Shown in pieces: positions 1-8,412 of a stretch of 64,000 bases of DNA. The stretch comes from Bacteroidota bacterium. GTDB lineage: Bacteria; Bacteroidota; Bacteroidia; Bacteroidales; NBLH01. The position numbers and the translations under genes were made by a program. Position 1 is the stretch's first letter; every line of letters begins with the position of its first letter. The stretch lies in NCBI GenBank assembly GCA_025361565.1, contig JANYKN010000126.1:173700-237699 (forward strand), given 5' to 3'. The notes beneath the pieces are model-generated. The model did no database searches and was not told the origin of the DNA. It saw only the letters and a program-made list of their open reading frames with translations.

Positions 1-1
1 T

Positions 2-1102
2 TTTAATGAAGTTTATGTAGGCATTGCAGGTCAGCATATAAAAAGTATGAAAAACCGGCATTCAAAATATATACAATCAAAGGATAATGAAATAACCCAA
101 ACAGATCTGGATGAGCTTTTAAATGATATGCACAATATCGCACTTGATGCCGGTGAAGAAATTATTCATGTGATTCCTCAAAATTATACGGTTGATAATG
201 AAAGTGGTGTTAAACAACCGGTTGGTATGTTCGGGAAAAGGCTTGAAGCCAATTTTCATATCGTTGTAGGAGAAATTTCATCTGCCAAACATATTTATAA
301 ATGTATTGAACGTGCTGGTTTAAAAGTAAAAAAAATGATATTGGAGCCAATTGCTTCAGCATCAGCAGTATTAACAACCGACGAAAAAGAAGCAGGTGTG
401 GCAATGGTCGACATAGGTGGTGGAACCACAGATGTTGCCATTTATTATGATGGAATATTGAGACACACTGCCGTAATCCCCTTTGGAGGAGATGTAATTA
501 CACGCGACATCAAAGAAGGTTGTTCAATTCTGCAGCGCCATGCCGAAAAAATAAAAATTCAATTTGGCACTGCTTTAGGTGATGCCGCTCCTGAAGATAT
601 GGTTGCAATACCAGGGATTTCTGGCAGAGAGCCCAAAATGGTTTCGTTGAAATATTTGTCTAAAATTATTCAGGCCAGGATGGAAGAAATTATCGATCAG
701 GTTTCGTATGAAATTGACAATTCAGGTTTTGCAAATAAACTAGGTGCGGGTATAACAGTAACCGGTGGTGGTGCACTTTTAAAGCACATAAGGCAACTCA
801 TTACATATAAAACCAGTCAGGATGTACATATTGGATATCCAAACCGTTGCTTGTTAATCGACAATCCCGATATTAATTTGCCCATGTTTTCGACCAGTAT
901 TGGACTGCTTTTAAATGGATATATGCTCGAAAAAGAGTCCGGAAAACAAGTTACGGTGAAAGAGCCGGTTGCAAATTTAGTTGAAGAGGAGATTGAAGAG
1001 GAAGATAATACCGAAGAAAATATAAAGAAGGAAGACAATTTAATAAATAAGTTCAAGGAAAGATTTCATAATCTTTTTGACGATAAAGATCAAAAAATGT
1101 AA
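2..1102 (+). CDS. ftsA: Cell division protein FtsA (5' end outside window)
   Basis: Actin-like ATPase that tethers FtsZ to the inner membrane and recruits the later divisome. The reading frame is open from base 2, reading FNEVYVGIAGQHI before the first internal ATG at 47, so the true start lies left of the window and 366 residues are visible. The phosphate-2 motif of the actin fold is clear (VDIGGGTTDVAIY, about 130 residues in), followed by a second glycine-rich segment (VTGGGALL). The C terminus has an acidic linker and ends in an amphipathic stretch (INKFKERFHNLF), as expected for the FtsA membrane-targeting helix. ftsZ follows after 42 bases, the classical order. Identity is secure; only the N-terminal part is missing. 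Confidence 0.95.
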   Translation, partial: FNEVYVGIAGQHIKSMKNRHSKYIQSKDNEITQTDLDELLNDMHNIALDAGEEIIHVIPQNYTVDNESGVKQPVGMFGKRLEANFHIVVGEISSAKHIYKCIERAGLKVKKMILEPIASASAVLTTDEKEAGVAMVDIGGGTTDVAIYYDGILRHTAVIPFGGDVITRDIKEGCSILQRHAEKIKIQFGTALGDAAPEDMVAIPGISGREPKMVSLKYLSKIIQARMEEIIDQVSYEIDNSGFANKLGAGITVTGGGALLKHIRQLITYKTSQDVHIGYPNRCLLIDNPDINLPMFSTSIGLLLNGYMLEKESGKQVTVKEPVANLVEEEIEEEDNTEENIKKEDNLINKFKERFHNLFDDKDQKM

Positions 1103-1144
1103 TTATTTTAAATTAAAATAAACCATATCATAAATAAGAATAAT

Positions 1145-2659
1145 ATGGAAAACTTGATGCCCTTTGATTTGCCAATGGAAAAAGGATCTTATATAAAAGT
1201 GATAGGAGTTGGCGGTGGTGGAAGCAATGCTGTGAGCCATATGTTTAAGCAGGGAATTACTGATGTAGATTTTATTATCTGCAATACTGATCAACAGGCA
1301 CTTGTAAACAGCCCAGTCCCAATTAAAATTCATCTTGGGCAAACACTTACAGAGGGCTTGGGTGCAGGAAACAAACCTGATCGTGGAAAAGAAGCTGCAA
1401 TTGAAAACCTTGATGATGTTTTAAAAGTTTTAAACAATAACACCAAAATGGTTTTTATAACTGCAGGAATGGGTGGCGGAACCGGTACCGGCGCTGCTCC
1501 TGTAATTGCAAAAGCTGCTAAAGATCTTGGAATCTTAACTGTAGGAATTGTGACAATTCCTTTCAGATTTGAAGGAAAACGGCGGATTGATCAAGCAATA
1601 AGCGGAGTTAAGGAAATTAGCAAGCATGTTGATTCATTGCTAGTTGTAAATAACGAAAGGCTTCGCGAAATTTATGGAAACCTAGGCATTACTGAAGCTT
1701 TTTCAAAAGCGGATGATGTTTTAACCGTTGCCGCTAAGGGTATTGCAGAAATCATTACTAAAAAAGGCCATGTAAACGTCGACTTTGCCGATGTTAAAAC
1801 AGTAATGGCCAATAGTGGCGTGGCAATTATGGGTTCTGCATCTGCCGAAGGTGATGGGCGTGCGTTAAAAGCCATTGAGCAGGCACTCAATTCGCCATTG
1901 CTCAATAATAATGACATAACCGGTGCTAAAAATATTCTGTTAAACATTTCATGTGGCGAAGTTGATTTAAAGGCTGATGAATTGAATGAAATTAGCCAAT
2001 TTGCTCAGGAATCTGCAGGTCATACTGCTGATATTATCTGGGGATACAACCAGGATATGTCACTTGATAAAAAGATCAATGTTACCATTATTGCAACTGG
2101 TTTTGAAACAGATGCTATTCCCGAATTATATGTTCAGAAACCGATTAGCCGAAAAGTAGTTGAGATAGAATCAAAGAAAGATGACATTACCAGGGAATTT
2201 CAAAACGATGCAAACTTATTTTTAGATGATATCGAATTTGAAGTTACGCATACCAAAGACGAAATGAAAGTTGTTTCGCCAACACAAACTTTCAAGAGTG
2301 AAATTGCACCCGAAATTATTGAGGAAGAGTTTATTACAACTGCAGTTGAAAAACCAAAACCTGAAACGATAAAACGCGAAAATACGCAGGACGAGGAAGA
2401 TAGAGTCCGGAAAGCACTTGAACGAATGAGGCTAATGGAAAACATGAAGCAAAAAAACGTTTACAGAAACAAAAAGTTGGAACAAAGTGCCCAATCCATT
2501 GACGAACTAGAGAACGAACCAGCTTATAAAAGAAGAAATACAGAGCTAAGTCAGGAACAAAGCTATAAAGGCAAAGAAATTTCGAGGTATACTTTGTCTG
2601 ATGATGATGATGATTTGGATTTGTCAGAGAATTCTTTTTTGCACGATAATGTGGACTAG
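1145..2659 (+). CDS. ftsZ: Cell division GTPase FtsZ
   Basis: Tubulin-like GTPase that forms the cytokinetic ring. Visible motifs: the nucleotide-binding loop VGGGGSNAV near residues 22-30, the tubulin signature GGGTGTGAAP near 109-118, and the T7-loop region with NVDFADVKTVM near residue 210. The conserved globular part ends near residue 320; a variable charged linker of about 140 residues and a tail (EPAYKRRN, then an aspartate run and NSFLHDNVD at the end) follow, making 504 residues. Long linkers of this type are usual in Bacteroidota and much longer than the E. coli protein (383 residues). Transcribed with ftsA upstream; no terminator is seen between them. Confidence 0.97.
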   Translation: MENLMPFDLPMEKGSYIKVIGVGGGGSNAVSHMFKQGITDVDFIICNTDQQALVNSPVPIKIHLGQTLTEGLGAGNKPDRGKEAAIENLDDVLKVLNNNTKMVFITAGMGGGTGTGAAPVIAKAAKDLGILTVGIVTIPFRFEGKRRIDQAISGVKEISKHVDSLLVVNNERLREIYGNLGITEAFSKADDVLTVAAKGIAEIITKKGHVNVDFADVKTVMANSGVAIMGSASAEGDGRALKAIEQALNSPLLNNNDITGAKNILLNISCGEVDLKADELNEISQFAQESAGHTADIIWGYNQDMSLDKKINVTIIATGFETDAIPELYVQKPISRKVVEIESKKDDITREFQNDANLFLDDIEFEVTHTKDEMKVVSPTQTFKSEIAPEIIEEEFITTAVEKPKPETIKRENTQDEEDRVRKALERMRLMENMKQKNVYRNKKLEQSAQSIDELENEPAYKRRNTELSQEQSYKGKEISRYTLSDDDDDLDLSENSFLHDNVD

Positions 2660-2720
2660 AAGACAATAGTAATTAGGCAATATTCAATAACAATATTCAA
2701 TTGTAAATAATCAATAAAAA

Positions 2721-3170
2721 ATGAACCTTACAGATAAAATTAACAACGACATCAAAGAGGCCATGAAAGCCAAACAAGCAGATCGCTTAATGGCACTCAG
2801 GGCTGTAAAAAGCGAAATATTGCTTGCACAAACTTCAGAGGGTGCTTCTGATACTCTTAGTGCGGAGACCGAAATTAAAATTTTACAAAAAATGGTCAAG
2901 CAAAGAAAAGATTCTGCCGAGATGTTTTTAAAATCAGGCCGTCAGGATTTATATGAAAAAGAAGCCAACGAAATTCAGTATATCGAATGCTATCTTCCTG
3001 CCCAGTTATCTGACGAGGAGCTAACCAGTATCATTAAAAAAGTAATTTCGGAAACCGGAGCAAGTTCAATAAAAGATATGGGGAAAGTAATAGGCCTGGT
3101 AACCAAAGAAGTTAGCGGTAGGGCTGAAGGAAAAGTAATTGCACAAAAAGTAAAAGAAATTTTGGGGTAA
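2721..3170 (+). CDS. GatB/YqeY domain protein
   Basis: A 149-residue protein of the YqeY family, related to the C-terminal tRNA-interacting domain of the amidotransferase subunit GatB. Free-standing YqeY proteins are widespread, but their role is not firmly established. The full family length is present, from MNLTDKINNDIKEAMKAK through the QRKDSAE segment to the C-terminal GRAEGKVIAQKVKEIL motif. It sits 61 bases after ftsZ and ends 70 bases before a strong hairpin terminator, so it is probably the last gene of the ftsA-ftsZ transcript, an arrangement common in Bacteroidota. Confidence 0.9.
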   Translation: MNLTDKINNDIKEAMKAKQADRLMALRAVKSEILLAQTSEGASDTLSAETEIKILQKMVKQRKDSAEMFLKSGRQDLYEKEANEIQYIECYLPAQLSDEELTSIIKKVISETGASSIKDMGKVIGLVTKEVSGRAEGKVIAQKVKEILG

Positions 3171-3240
3171 GGATATAAAATGAATTAAATTTATCTTAAC
3201 ATCATAGTTTGATTAGGAATCATTAAGAATCATTATAAAT

Positions 3241-3266
3241 AGCCACGCATTGCGGGGCTTTTTTAT
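3241..3266 (+). terminator. Intrinsic terminator after the ftsZ-yqeY cluster
   Basis: Hairpin AGCCaCGC-att-GCGgGGCT (one a/g mismatch) followed directly by a run of Ts. It lies about 70 bases after the stop of the YqeY-like gene and closes the division cluster. Confidence 0.8.
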
Positions 3267-3345
3267 TTAAGACATTTGTAGCTACAAACGGATCTTGATA
3301 TAAACTTCTTTACAAATATAAACTTTTATTCAACTTCAAATTGTA

Positions 3346-3353
3346 TATCTTTG
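3346..3353 (+). promoter_or_regulatory. Candidate Bacteroidota-type -7 box for the DoxX gene
   Basis: TATCTTTG matches the phylum consensus TAnnTTTG. A -33 TTTG is not clear (only a T-rich stretch near 3324). Transcription would start near 3360, about 70 bases before the chosen ATG at 3433, which argues against the longer reading from 3367. Confidence 0.45.
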
Positions 3354-3432
3354 AATTGTAGGTTATATGCAATGTTGCTATTCATTTAAACAATTATTTA
3401 AATATTTCAAAAACCAATTAAAAACAATAATT

Positions 3433-3810
3433 ATGAAAAAGAGAATTCTATTTGTAGTAAGTGTTCTTTTTGGACTCATGTTCCTCAATGCAGGAATGAA
3501 TAAATTTTTCAATTATATGCCTATGCCTAAAGATCTTCCAGAGAATATGGTGAAATTTATGGCTGCTTTTATGGAAATAGGCTGGCTGATGCCGCTGGTT
3601 GCAGTTGCTGAAATTATAGGAGGAATACTTTTTATGATTCCTAAATTAAGAGCACTTGGCGCAATAGTTATTTTTCCGGTTATGGTTGGAATAATTTTAA
3701 CTCATATATTTATCGAACCTTCAGGACTTCCATTGGCCATTGCATTGCTGGCAATAAACCTTTGGGTAATTATTGAGAACCGTGAAAAATACCTGCCAAT
3801 GATAAAATAG
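3433..3810 (+). CDS. DoxX-like integral membrane protein
   Basis: A 125-residue protein with four hydrophobic segments in a row: about residues 3-20, 45-65, 70-90 and 95-115. The N-terminal pattern LFGLMFLNAGMNKFF and the central AVAEIIGGILFMIPKLRALGAIVIF are typical of DoxX/DoxD-like proteins, which are small inner-membrane proteins of poorly defined, redox-linked function. The frame is open from 3367, but the extra 22 residues are not hydrophobic and would overlap the candidate promoter, so the ATG at 3433 is preferred. It is a single-gene unit. Confidence 0.8.
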   Translation: MKKRILFVVSVLFGLMFLNAGMNKFFNYMPMPKDLPENMVKFMAAFMEIGWLMPLVAVAEIIGGILFMIPKLRALGAIVIFPVMVGIILTHIFIEPSGLPLAIALLAINLWVIIENREKYLPMIK

Positions 3811-4084
3811 AGTATATTGCAAATTGATAATTAATTTTTCCTTCTTTGAGAATGATTTATCTAATGATGGGTTGTTTTTACATCTTTTATTTGGTTGGAA
3901 ATAATCTATTTTCGATTATTAAATGCGGGGTGACTAGGTAGTATCTGTGTTTTTTATCTCAAGGGCAAGGATAAGAAATAAGAAATGCCATTGGATAATT
4001 TATTCTAAATTCTAAGAATTATAAATTAACTTTAGATTTTAACAAAGTTTTGATCTAGCTTGGATTTTAATACAGCCCAACATT

Positions 4085-4864
4085 ATGATTCACCAAGAAT
4101 TCCTGAATCGCACAATCGAAAAACTAAAGCACGATGATTATGCAATTGGCTTGGCTGTTGCCGGTTCGTATATTACCAACGAAATTGATGAATTTTCCGA
4201 TTTGGACTTGGTTTTGGTAACGAGCCAAAAAGTAGCTCCCGAATTTAATAAAATGAATGATTATGCGCTCCAATTTGGCAATTTGTTAAATGCTTTTACG
4301 GGTGAACATGTTGGAGAACCGAGGCTTTTAATTTGTCTTTACAATGAACCATTGTTGCATGTTGATATAAAATTTTTAACCACTGACGAATTTTTTCACC
4401 GGATCGAAAATCCCGTAATTGCCTGGGAAAGAGATAATATACTTTCAAACATTGAAAAATCGACAAGCTTTCAATTCCCTTTTCCAAACTATCAATGGAT
4501 TGAAGATCGATTTTGGATCTGGATTCATTATACCTGTCAGAAAATAGGTCGTGGAGAATTATTTGAAGCTCTTGATGCGACTTCTTTTTTGAGAGTAAAT
4601 GTTATTTCATCTTTATTGCAATTACGAAATAATAAACTACCAAGAGCATTGCGAAAAGTCGAAAAACTTTTAAAGGAGAAAGATTTAGAACTTTTAAAAG
4701 GAACAATTGCCTGTTATAGTAAGGAATCAATCATTGAAAGCCTTGTTAATATTGTTAATTTATATATTGAATTAAGAAAAGATTTATTCAGAGCTGATGT
4801 TGAAATAAGGATCAAAACAGAAAAAGCGGTAATGACTTATTTTGAATTGATTAGGAATAATTAG
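4085..4864 (+). CDS. Nucleotidyltransferase-fold protein
   Basis: 259 residues. The N-terminal segment AVAGSYITNEIDEFSDLDLVLV (about residues 22-44, shown here in part) carries the GS...D-x-D signature of polymerase-beta-like nucleotidyltransferases: Gly-Ser, then the aspartate pair at SDLDL that would hold the metal. The remaining 200 residues are helical and unrecognised, comparable in layout with aminoglycoside adenylyltransferase-like proteins, whose substrates are diverse. The substrate cannot be inferred. The gene stands alone, with about 270 bases of non-coding DNA before it, and looks like an accessory gene. Confidence 0.65.
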   Translation: MIHQEFLNRTIEKLKHDDYAIGLAVAGSYITNEIDEFSDLDLVLVTSQKVAPEFNKMNDYALQFGNLLNAFTGEHVGEPRLLICLYNEPLLHVDIKFLTTDEFFHRIENPVIAWERDNILSNIEKSTSFQFPFPNYQWIEDRFWIWIHYTCQKIGRGELFEALDATSFLRVNVISSLLQLRNNKLPRALRKVEKLLKEKDLELLKGTIACYSKESIIESLVNIVNLYIELRKDLFRADVEIRIKTEKAVMTYFELIRNN

Positions 4865-5349
4865 ACTAACTATGGAGTTATCCTTGGAGAATTTAATATT
4901 GGCTGAGATTAGGTTGGGTTTTATTTCTCTCTGTTTGCATTGAAATGTTAGATTTTTTTTTTTAAAGATGTTATGTCGCTGTAAACAATTGAGGAGCTAT
5001 TCTATAAAGTTACTATGCAAGGCATTTATTATCAGCATTTGGCGATCGATGCAGCTGAAAATGAAATAGGTCTTGGAAATATCGATAAGGAGAAAATTGA
5101 AAAACTGATGCAAGAATATACCGGTGCAAAGAGAAATAATCAATAGAACAATTTGCAAACTAATGTCACTGGAGTGTGTCCTTCCTTTGTTTTTACAACA
5201 AATTGATTTCACAATTATCTTTCAAAATAGCAGCAATAATGTTTTAATACTAATGCTACGAATAGATAAAAAATAAACCTAAGCTGCATAATAAAACTTT
5301 TAGCCTAACTGTTACCAACTTAATAGAAAAACCAATTAATTTCAATGAT
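4865..5349. other. Mostly non-coding interval with one gene remnant
   Basis: 485 bases between two accessory genes. Apart from the protein-like stretch at 4985-5146 (listed separately) I see no open frame, terminator or promoter that stands out. A run of nine or more Ts near 4951 and an AT-rich tail are the only other features. Confidence 0.5.
4985..5146 (+). pseudogene. Short protein-like stretch, possible gene remnant
   Basis: Between an in-frame TAA at 4982 and a TAG at 5144 the frame reads TIEELFYKVTMQGIYYQHL... and ends in KLMQEYTGAKRNNQ (about 53 codons; only possible ATG at 5015, giving 43 residues). The composition (mixed charged, aromatic and small residues, amphipathic helices) looks like real protein rather than chance, yet no start signal precedes it. 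I read it as either the end of a decayed gene or a small helical protein; I do not recognise the family. Confidence 0.3.
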
Positions 5350-5751
5350 ATGAACCAACTAAAAAAAACAATTTCCCCCATCTTTTTAGCCACCATTTGG
5401 ATTAGTTTATCCGAATTTGTCAGAAATGAATTCTTAGTAAAATCATTCTGGATAAAGCATTACCAGGATCTTGGACTTACTTTCCCATCGGAATCAATGA
5501 ATGGAGCCGTTTGGGGAATTTGGTCACTATTATTCGCTGTTGCAATTTTTATCATTTCCAAAAAATTTGACACAATGCAAACAACTTTCCTTTCGTGGTT
5601 TGTGGCTTTTGTATTGATGTGGACAGTTATTGGCAATTTGGGAGTGTTGCCTTATGGCCTGTTATTATATGCAATTCCATTAAGTTTGCTAGAATCATTT
5701 GTCGTTACTTTAATTATAAAAAGCTTTCAGAAAAAACAATTACTATCATAA
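5350..5751 (+). CDS. Small multi-pass membrane protein, unknown function
   Basis: 133 residues with four likely membrane helices: about 9-25, 52-70, 78-97 and 103-125. A short basic N terminus and a basic C-terminal end (KSFQKKQLL) suggest both ends are cytoplasmic. No recognised motif. It is followed after 109 bases by a GNAT acetyltransferase gene on the same strand, with no terminator seen between, so the two may be co-transcribed. Function is not inferred. Confidence 0.6.
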   Translation: MNQLKKTISPIFLATIWISLSEFVRNEFLVKSFWIKHYQDLGLTFPSESMNGAVWGIWSLLFAVAIFIISKKFDTMQTTFLSWFVAFVLMWTVIGNLGVLPYGLLLYAIPLSLLESFVVTLIIKSFQKKQLLS

Positions 5752-5860
5752 AAAATATATTAACGAAGAAGAAAAGTAGCTTCCTTTTATTAATTTAGAG
5801 CATCAATTCTGAAACTGTCATTAACCAATGGATGTGTTGTCAACATTAACAAAACTGAAT

Positions 5861-6316
5861 ATGATTAAAATTATAAGAACTGATTCAGACAATAAGGATT
5901 TTATTGATCTTGTAAGTTCTCTCGATGCTTATTTAGCTGAAATAGATGGCGAGGATCATTTATTTTATGCCAAATTAAATAAAATTGCCAAAATGAAATA
6001 TGTAGTCGTTGCTTACGAAAATGAAAAAGCAGTAGGCTGTGGTGCAATTAGAGAGAATGATCCAAACACAATGGAAATTAAACGGATGTACACCGTACCT
6101 GAAAATAGGGGGAAAGGAATTGCCACCAAAGTTTTAATGGAATTGGAATTATGGGCAACTGGATTATCTTACCAAACGTGTATCCTGGAAACAGGAAAAG
6201 GACAACCAGAAGCAATTGGACTCTACAAGAAAAACGGATACCTGATTATTCCAAATTATGGACATTATATTGATGTTGAAAATAGCATTTGCTTTAAAAA
6301 AGATTTAAAATATTGA
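5861..6316 (+). CDS. GNAT-family N-acetyltransferase
   Basis: 151 residues from the ATG at 5861; an ATG at 5828 would add eleven residues that do not belong to the fold, because GNAT proteins of this type begin directly with the first strand (MIKIIRTDS). The acetyl-CoA pyrophosphate loop is visible as VPENRGKGIATKVL (the R/Q-x-x-G-x-G/A signature), preceded by the strand MEIKRMYT and followed by CILETGKGQPEAIGLYKKNGY. The acceptor substrate is unknown. The family transfers acetyl groups from acetyl-CoA to amines. Confidence 0.85.
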   Translation: MIKIIRTDSDNKDFIDLVSSLDAYLAEIDGEDHLFYAKLNKIAKMKYVVVAYENEKAVGCGAIRENDPNTMEIKRMYTVPENRGKGIATKVLMELELWATGLSYQTCILETGKGQPEAIGLYKKNGYLIIPNYGHYIDVENSICFKKDLKY

Positions 6317-6447
6317 GCCATGCAGTATATAATTTTGCTGAGATAAATTTGTTATTAAACAAAGCATCCCTGAAAAACGTTTTATCGGTTCTATTAAATT
6401 ACTCAATTTTGATCATAAAAAATCACTAACATTTTAAATCAAAAATT

Positions 6448-7461
6448 ATGAAATACAATTTATTGGGAAACACCGGCTTAAAAGTATCGGAACTTTGTCT
6501 GGGAACCATGACATTTGGTGGACGTGGATTTTGGACTGCCATAGGAACGCTTGCACAAGATCAGGTCAACGTACTTGTAAAACAATCCATTGACGGTGGA
6601 ATTAACTTTATAGATACAGCAAATGTTTATAGCGAAGGATTAAGCGAACAAATGACTGGGCAAGCCATTCGTGATTTGGGATTAAAGCGCGAAGATTTGG
6701 TAATTGCTACAAAGGTCCGTGGACAAATGGGTCAAGGGCCAAACAGTTCAGGTTTAAGCCGCAAGCATATTTTACAACAGGCTAACGAAAGTCTTTCGCG
6801 TTTAAAAATGGATTACATCGATCTGTATCAAATTCATGGTTTTGACCCACTTACTCCGTTGGAAGAAACCCTTGAGGCATTGGACTTATTGGTGAAAAGT
6901 GGCAAAGTACGATACATCGGATGCAGCAATCTGGCTGCCTGGCATATTATGAAAGCCCTTAGTATTTCGGCACAAACACATTTGAATAAGTTTGTTTCAC
7001 TTCAGGCTTATTATACCATTGCAGGACGAGATTTGGAGCGTGAAATAGTTCCATTGCTATTGGATCAAAAAGTAGGCTTAATGGTTTGGAGCCCTTTGGC
7101 TGGTGGACTGTTGAGCGGAAAATACAGCCGCAATATCGATGCAAAAGAAGGTCGCCGTGCAAACTTCGACTTTCCTCCTGTAAATAAGGAAAAAGCATAT
7201 GACATTATTGAAGTAATGCAAAGTATTGCGGATAACAAAAAAGTAACTGTTGCGCAAATTGCGTTAGCCTGGTTATTGATTCAACCGGCTGTTTCAACAG
7301 TGATTATTGGTGCCAATAAACCCGAGCAGTTAAGCGATAATTTAAATTCTGTAAATGTCCAATTCTCGATTGAAGAACTAAGCAAACTAAACGAAATCAG
7401 CAAACTAAACCCTGAATATCCAGGTTGGATGATTGAACGGCAGGGTGGAGATAGAAAATAA
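6448..7461 (+). CDS. Aldo/keto reductase
   Basis: 337-residue NADPH-dependent oxidoreductase of the AKR fold. The catalytic tetrad can be placed: Asp and Tyr in FIDTANVYSEG, Lys in VIATKVRG and His in YQIHGFDP. The C-terminal cofactor-binding part reads STVIIGANKPEQLSDNL. The N terminus MKYNLLGNTGLKVSELCLGTMTFGG is the usual start of the YajO/Tas-like branch. Substrate is not determined. The stop codon overlaps the A of an ATG at 7461, but the next real gene probably starts at 7536; a 12-bp hairpin lies between. Confidence 0.9.
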   Translation: MKYNLLGNTGLKVSELCLGTMTFGGRGFWTAIGTLAQDQVNVLVKQSIDGGINFIDTANVYSEGLSEQMTGQAIRDLGLKREDLVIATKVRGQMGQGPNSSGLSRKHILQQANESLSRLKMDYIDLYQIHGFDPLTPLEETLEALDLLVKSGKVRYIGCSNLAAWHIMKALSISAQTHLNKFVSLQAYYTIAGRDLEREIVPLLLDQKVGLMVWSPLAGGLLSGKYSRNIDAKEGRRANFDFPPVNKEKAYDIIEVMQSIADNKKVTVAQIALAWLLIQPAVSTVIIGANKPEQLSDNLNSVNVQFSIEELSKLNEISKLNPEYPGWMIERQGGDRK

Positions 7462-7477
7462 TGGTTTTTTACAATAT

Positions 7478-7506
7478 GCCTTTCTGGTTTTGGAAACCTG
7501 AAAGGC
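7478..7506. repeat. Hairpin after the aldo/keto reductase gene
   Basis: Inverted repeat GCCTTTC-t-GGTTT / tgg / AAACC-t-GAAAGGC: twelve paired bases, one t/t mismatch, loop of three. No T-run follows on either strand, so it is a transcript-end or mRNA-stabilising hairpin rather than a standard intrinsic terminator. Confidence 0.6.
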
Positions 7507-7535
7507 ATAATCTGGCTTTGCGTAAATTAAATATT

Positions 7536-8237
7536 ATGAAGAGAAACAAATTCCTTATATTAATAATGTTTGCGTCATTAAAAGTATTCAGTCAATCACC
7601 AGTTTATGAATGTAAAATATATTCAAATAGCAGAGGGCATGATTTGAATGTGAATGCAGATATCTATTTTGATTCAATTAAAAACGAAAAATTATTAGTA
7701 GTAAAAGTTGATGATAATGAGGATAATAAATTGTATAATTACTTAATTGACACAAGAGGTGGTTCAATTACTATCGCAAGCTATGGTGCAGATGGTTTTA
7801 ATGGAAGTGATGGAAGTGATGGCTCCAACGGATCAGACGGACTATCCGGTTTTCCAAATTCCGAATCTCAGACGATATCCGATAACGATGGTAATTTAGT
7901 TACTGTCTATGTAACTGTTCAAGGCCCTGGCGGTGCTGGTAGTGACGGTGGCGATGGTCAAAGTGGCGATAATGGAGGCAATGGTTGTGATGGTGGAAAT
8001 ATTAGTATTACCTATACTAAATTAGCTGCGCCCTATCTTTATATAATTAAAGCCTTCAGTATTGCTGGTGCCGGAGGCAGAGGAGGAAGCGGTGGCAAAG
8101 GAGGCAAAGGTGGAAGTGGAGGTCAGGGAAATCCCTGTGGGAATTCAGGAAATAATGGTCATGATGGTTTTTCAGGTTCGAACGGTGCTATTGGTAAAGA
8201 AGGGGAAATATACTTTATGCCCGTTCAATTGCATTAA
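7536..8237 (+). CDS. Secreted glycine-rich, collagen-like protein
   Basis: 233 residues from the ATG at 7536, which gives a clear signal peptide (MKRNKFLILIMFASLKVFSQ, likely cleaved after VFS). The frame is open upstream to 7461, but that would bury the signal and run through a hairpin. After about 70 residues of ordinary sequence come two low-complexity blocks: one of GSDG-like units near residues 85-105 and two Gly-rich stretches around 130-155 and 175-225 (GGRGGSGGKGGKGG and similar). Many units fit Gly-x-y spacing. Two short ordinary segments interrupt the blocks. Probably a surface or extracellular structural protein; function unknown. Confidence 0.7.
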   Translation: MKRNKFLILIMFASLKVFSQSPVYECKIYSNSRGHDLNVNADIYFDSIKNEKLLVVKVDDNEDNKLYNYLIDTRGGSITIASYGADGFNGSDGSDGSNGSDGLSGFPNSESQTISDNDGNLVTVYVTVQGPGGAGSDGGDGQSGDNGGNGCDGGNISITYTKLAAPYLYIIKAFSIAGAGGRGGSGGKGGKGGSGGQGNPCGNSGNNGHDGFSGSNGAIGKEGEIYFMPVQLH

Positions 8238-8412
8238 AAAATTGGTTAATATTCATCTTTCTTAAATATAGGTTTGATACATCAGAATTATTTGAATAAG
8301 CACCTAAGTAATTGCAGGGATTCACGAAATCGATTAATCAATTAATAAACTCATAATAATTTCATATATTAGTAAATTAAAATAAATATCACTTCATACC
8401 AATAAATCCAAT

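Noticed and set aside
2334..2666. 110-codon minus-strand frame opposite the ftsZ C-terminal linker
   Set aside because: Antisense shadow of the low-complexity acidic linker of ftsZ; His and aromatic runs arise from the complement.
4997..5212. 71-codon frame on the minus strand opposite the remnant
   Set aside because: It is the complement of the more protein-like plus-strand stretch and has no homologous pattern or start signal.
8062..8265. Short plus-strand frame inside the Gly-rich gene
   Set aside because: Glu/Val-rich reading is a frame shift of GGx repeats, not an independent gene.
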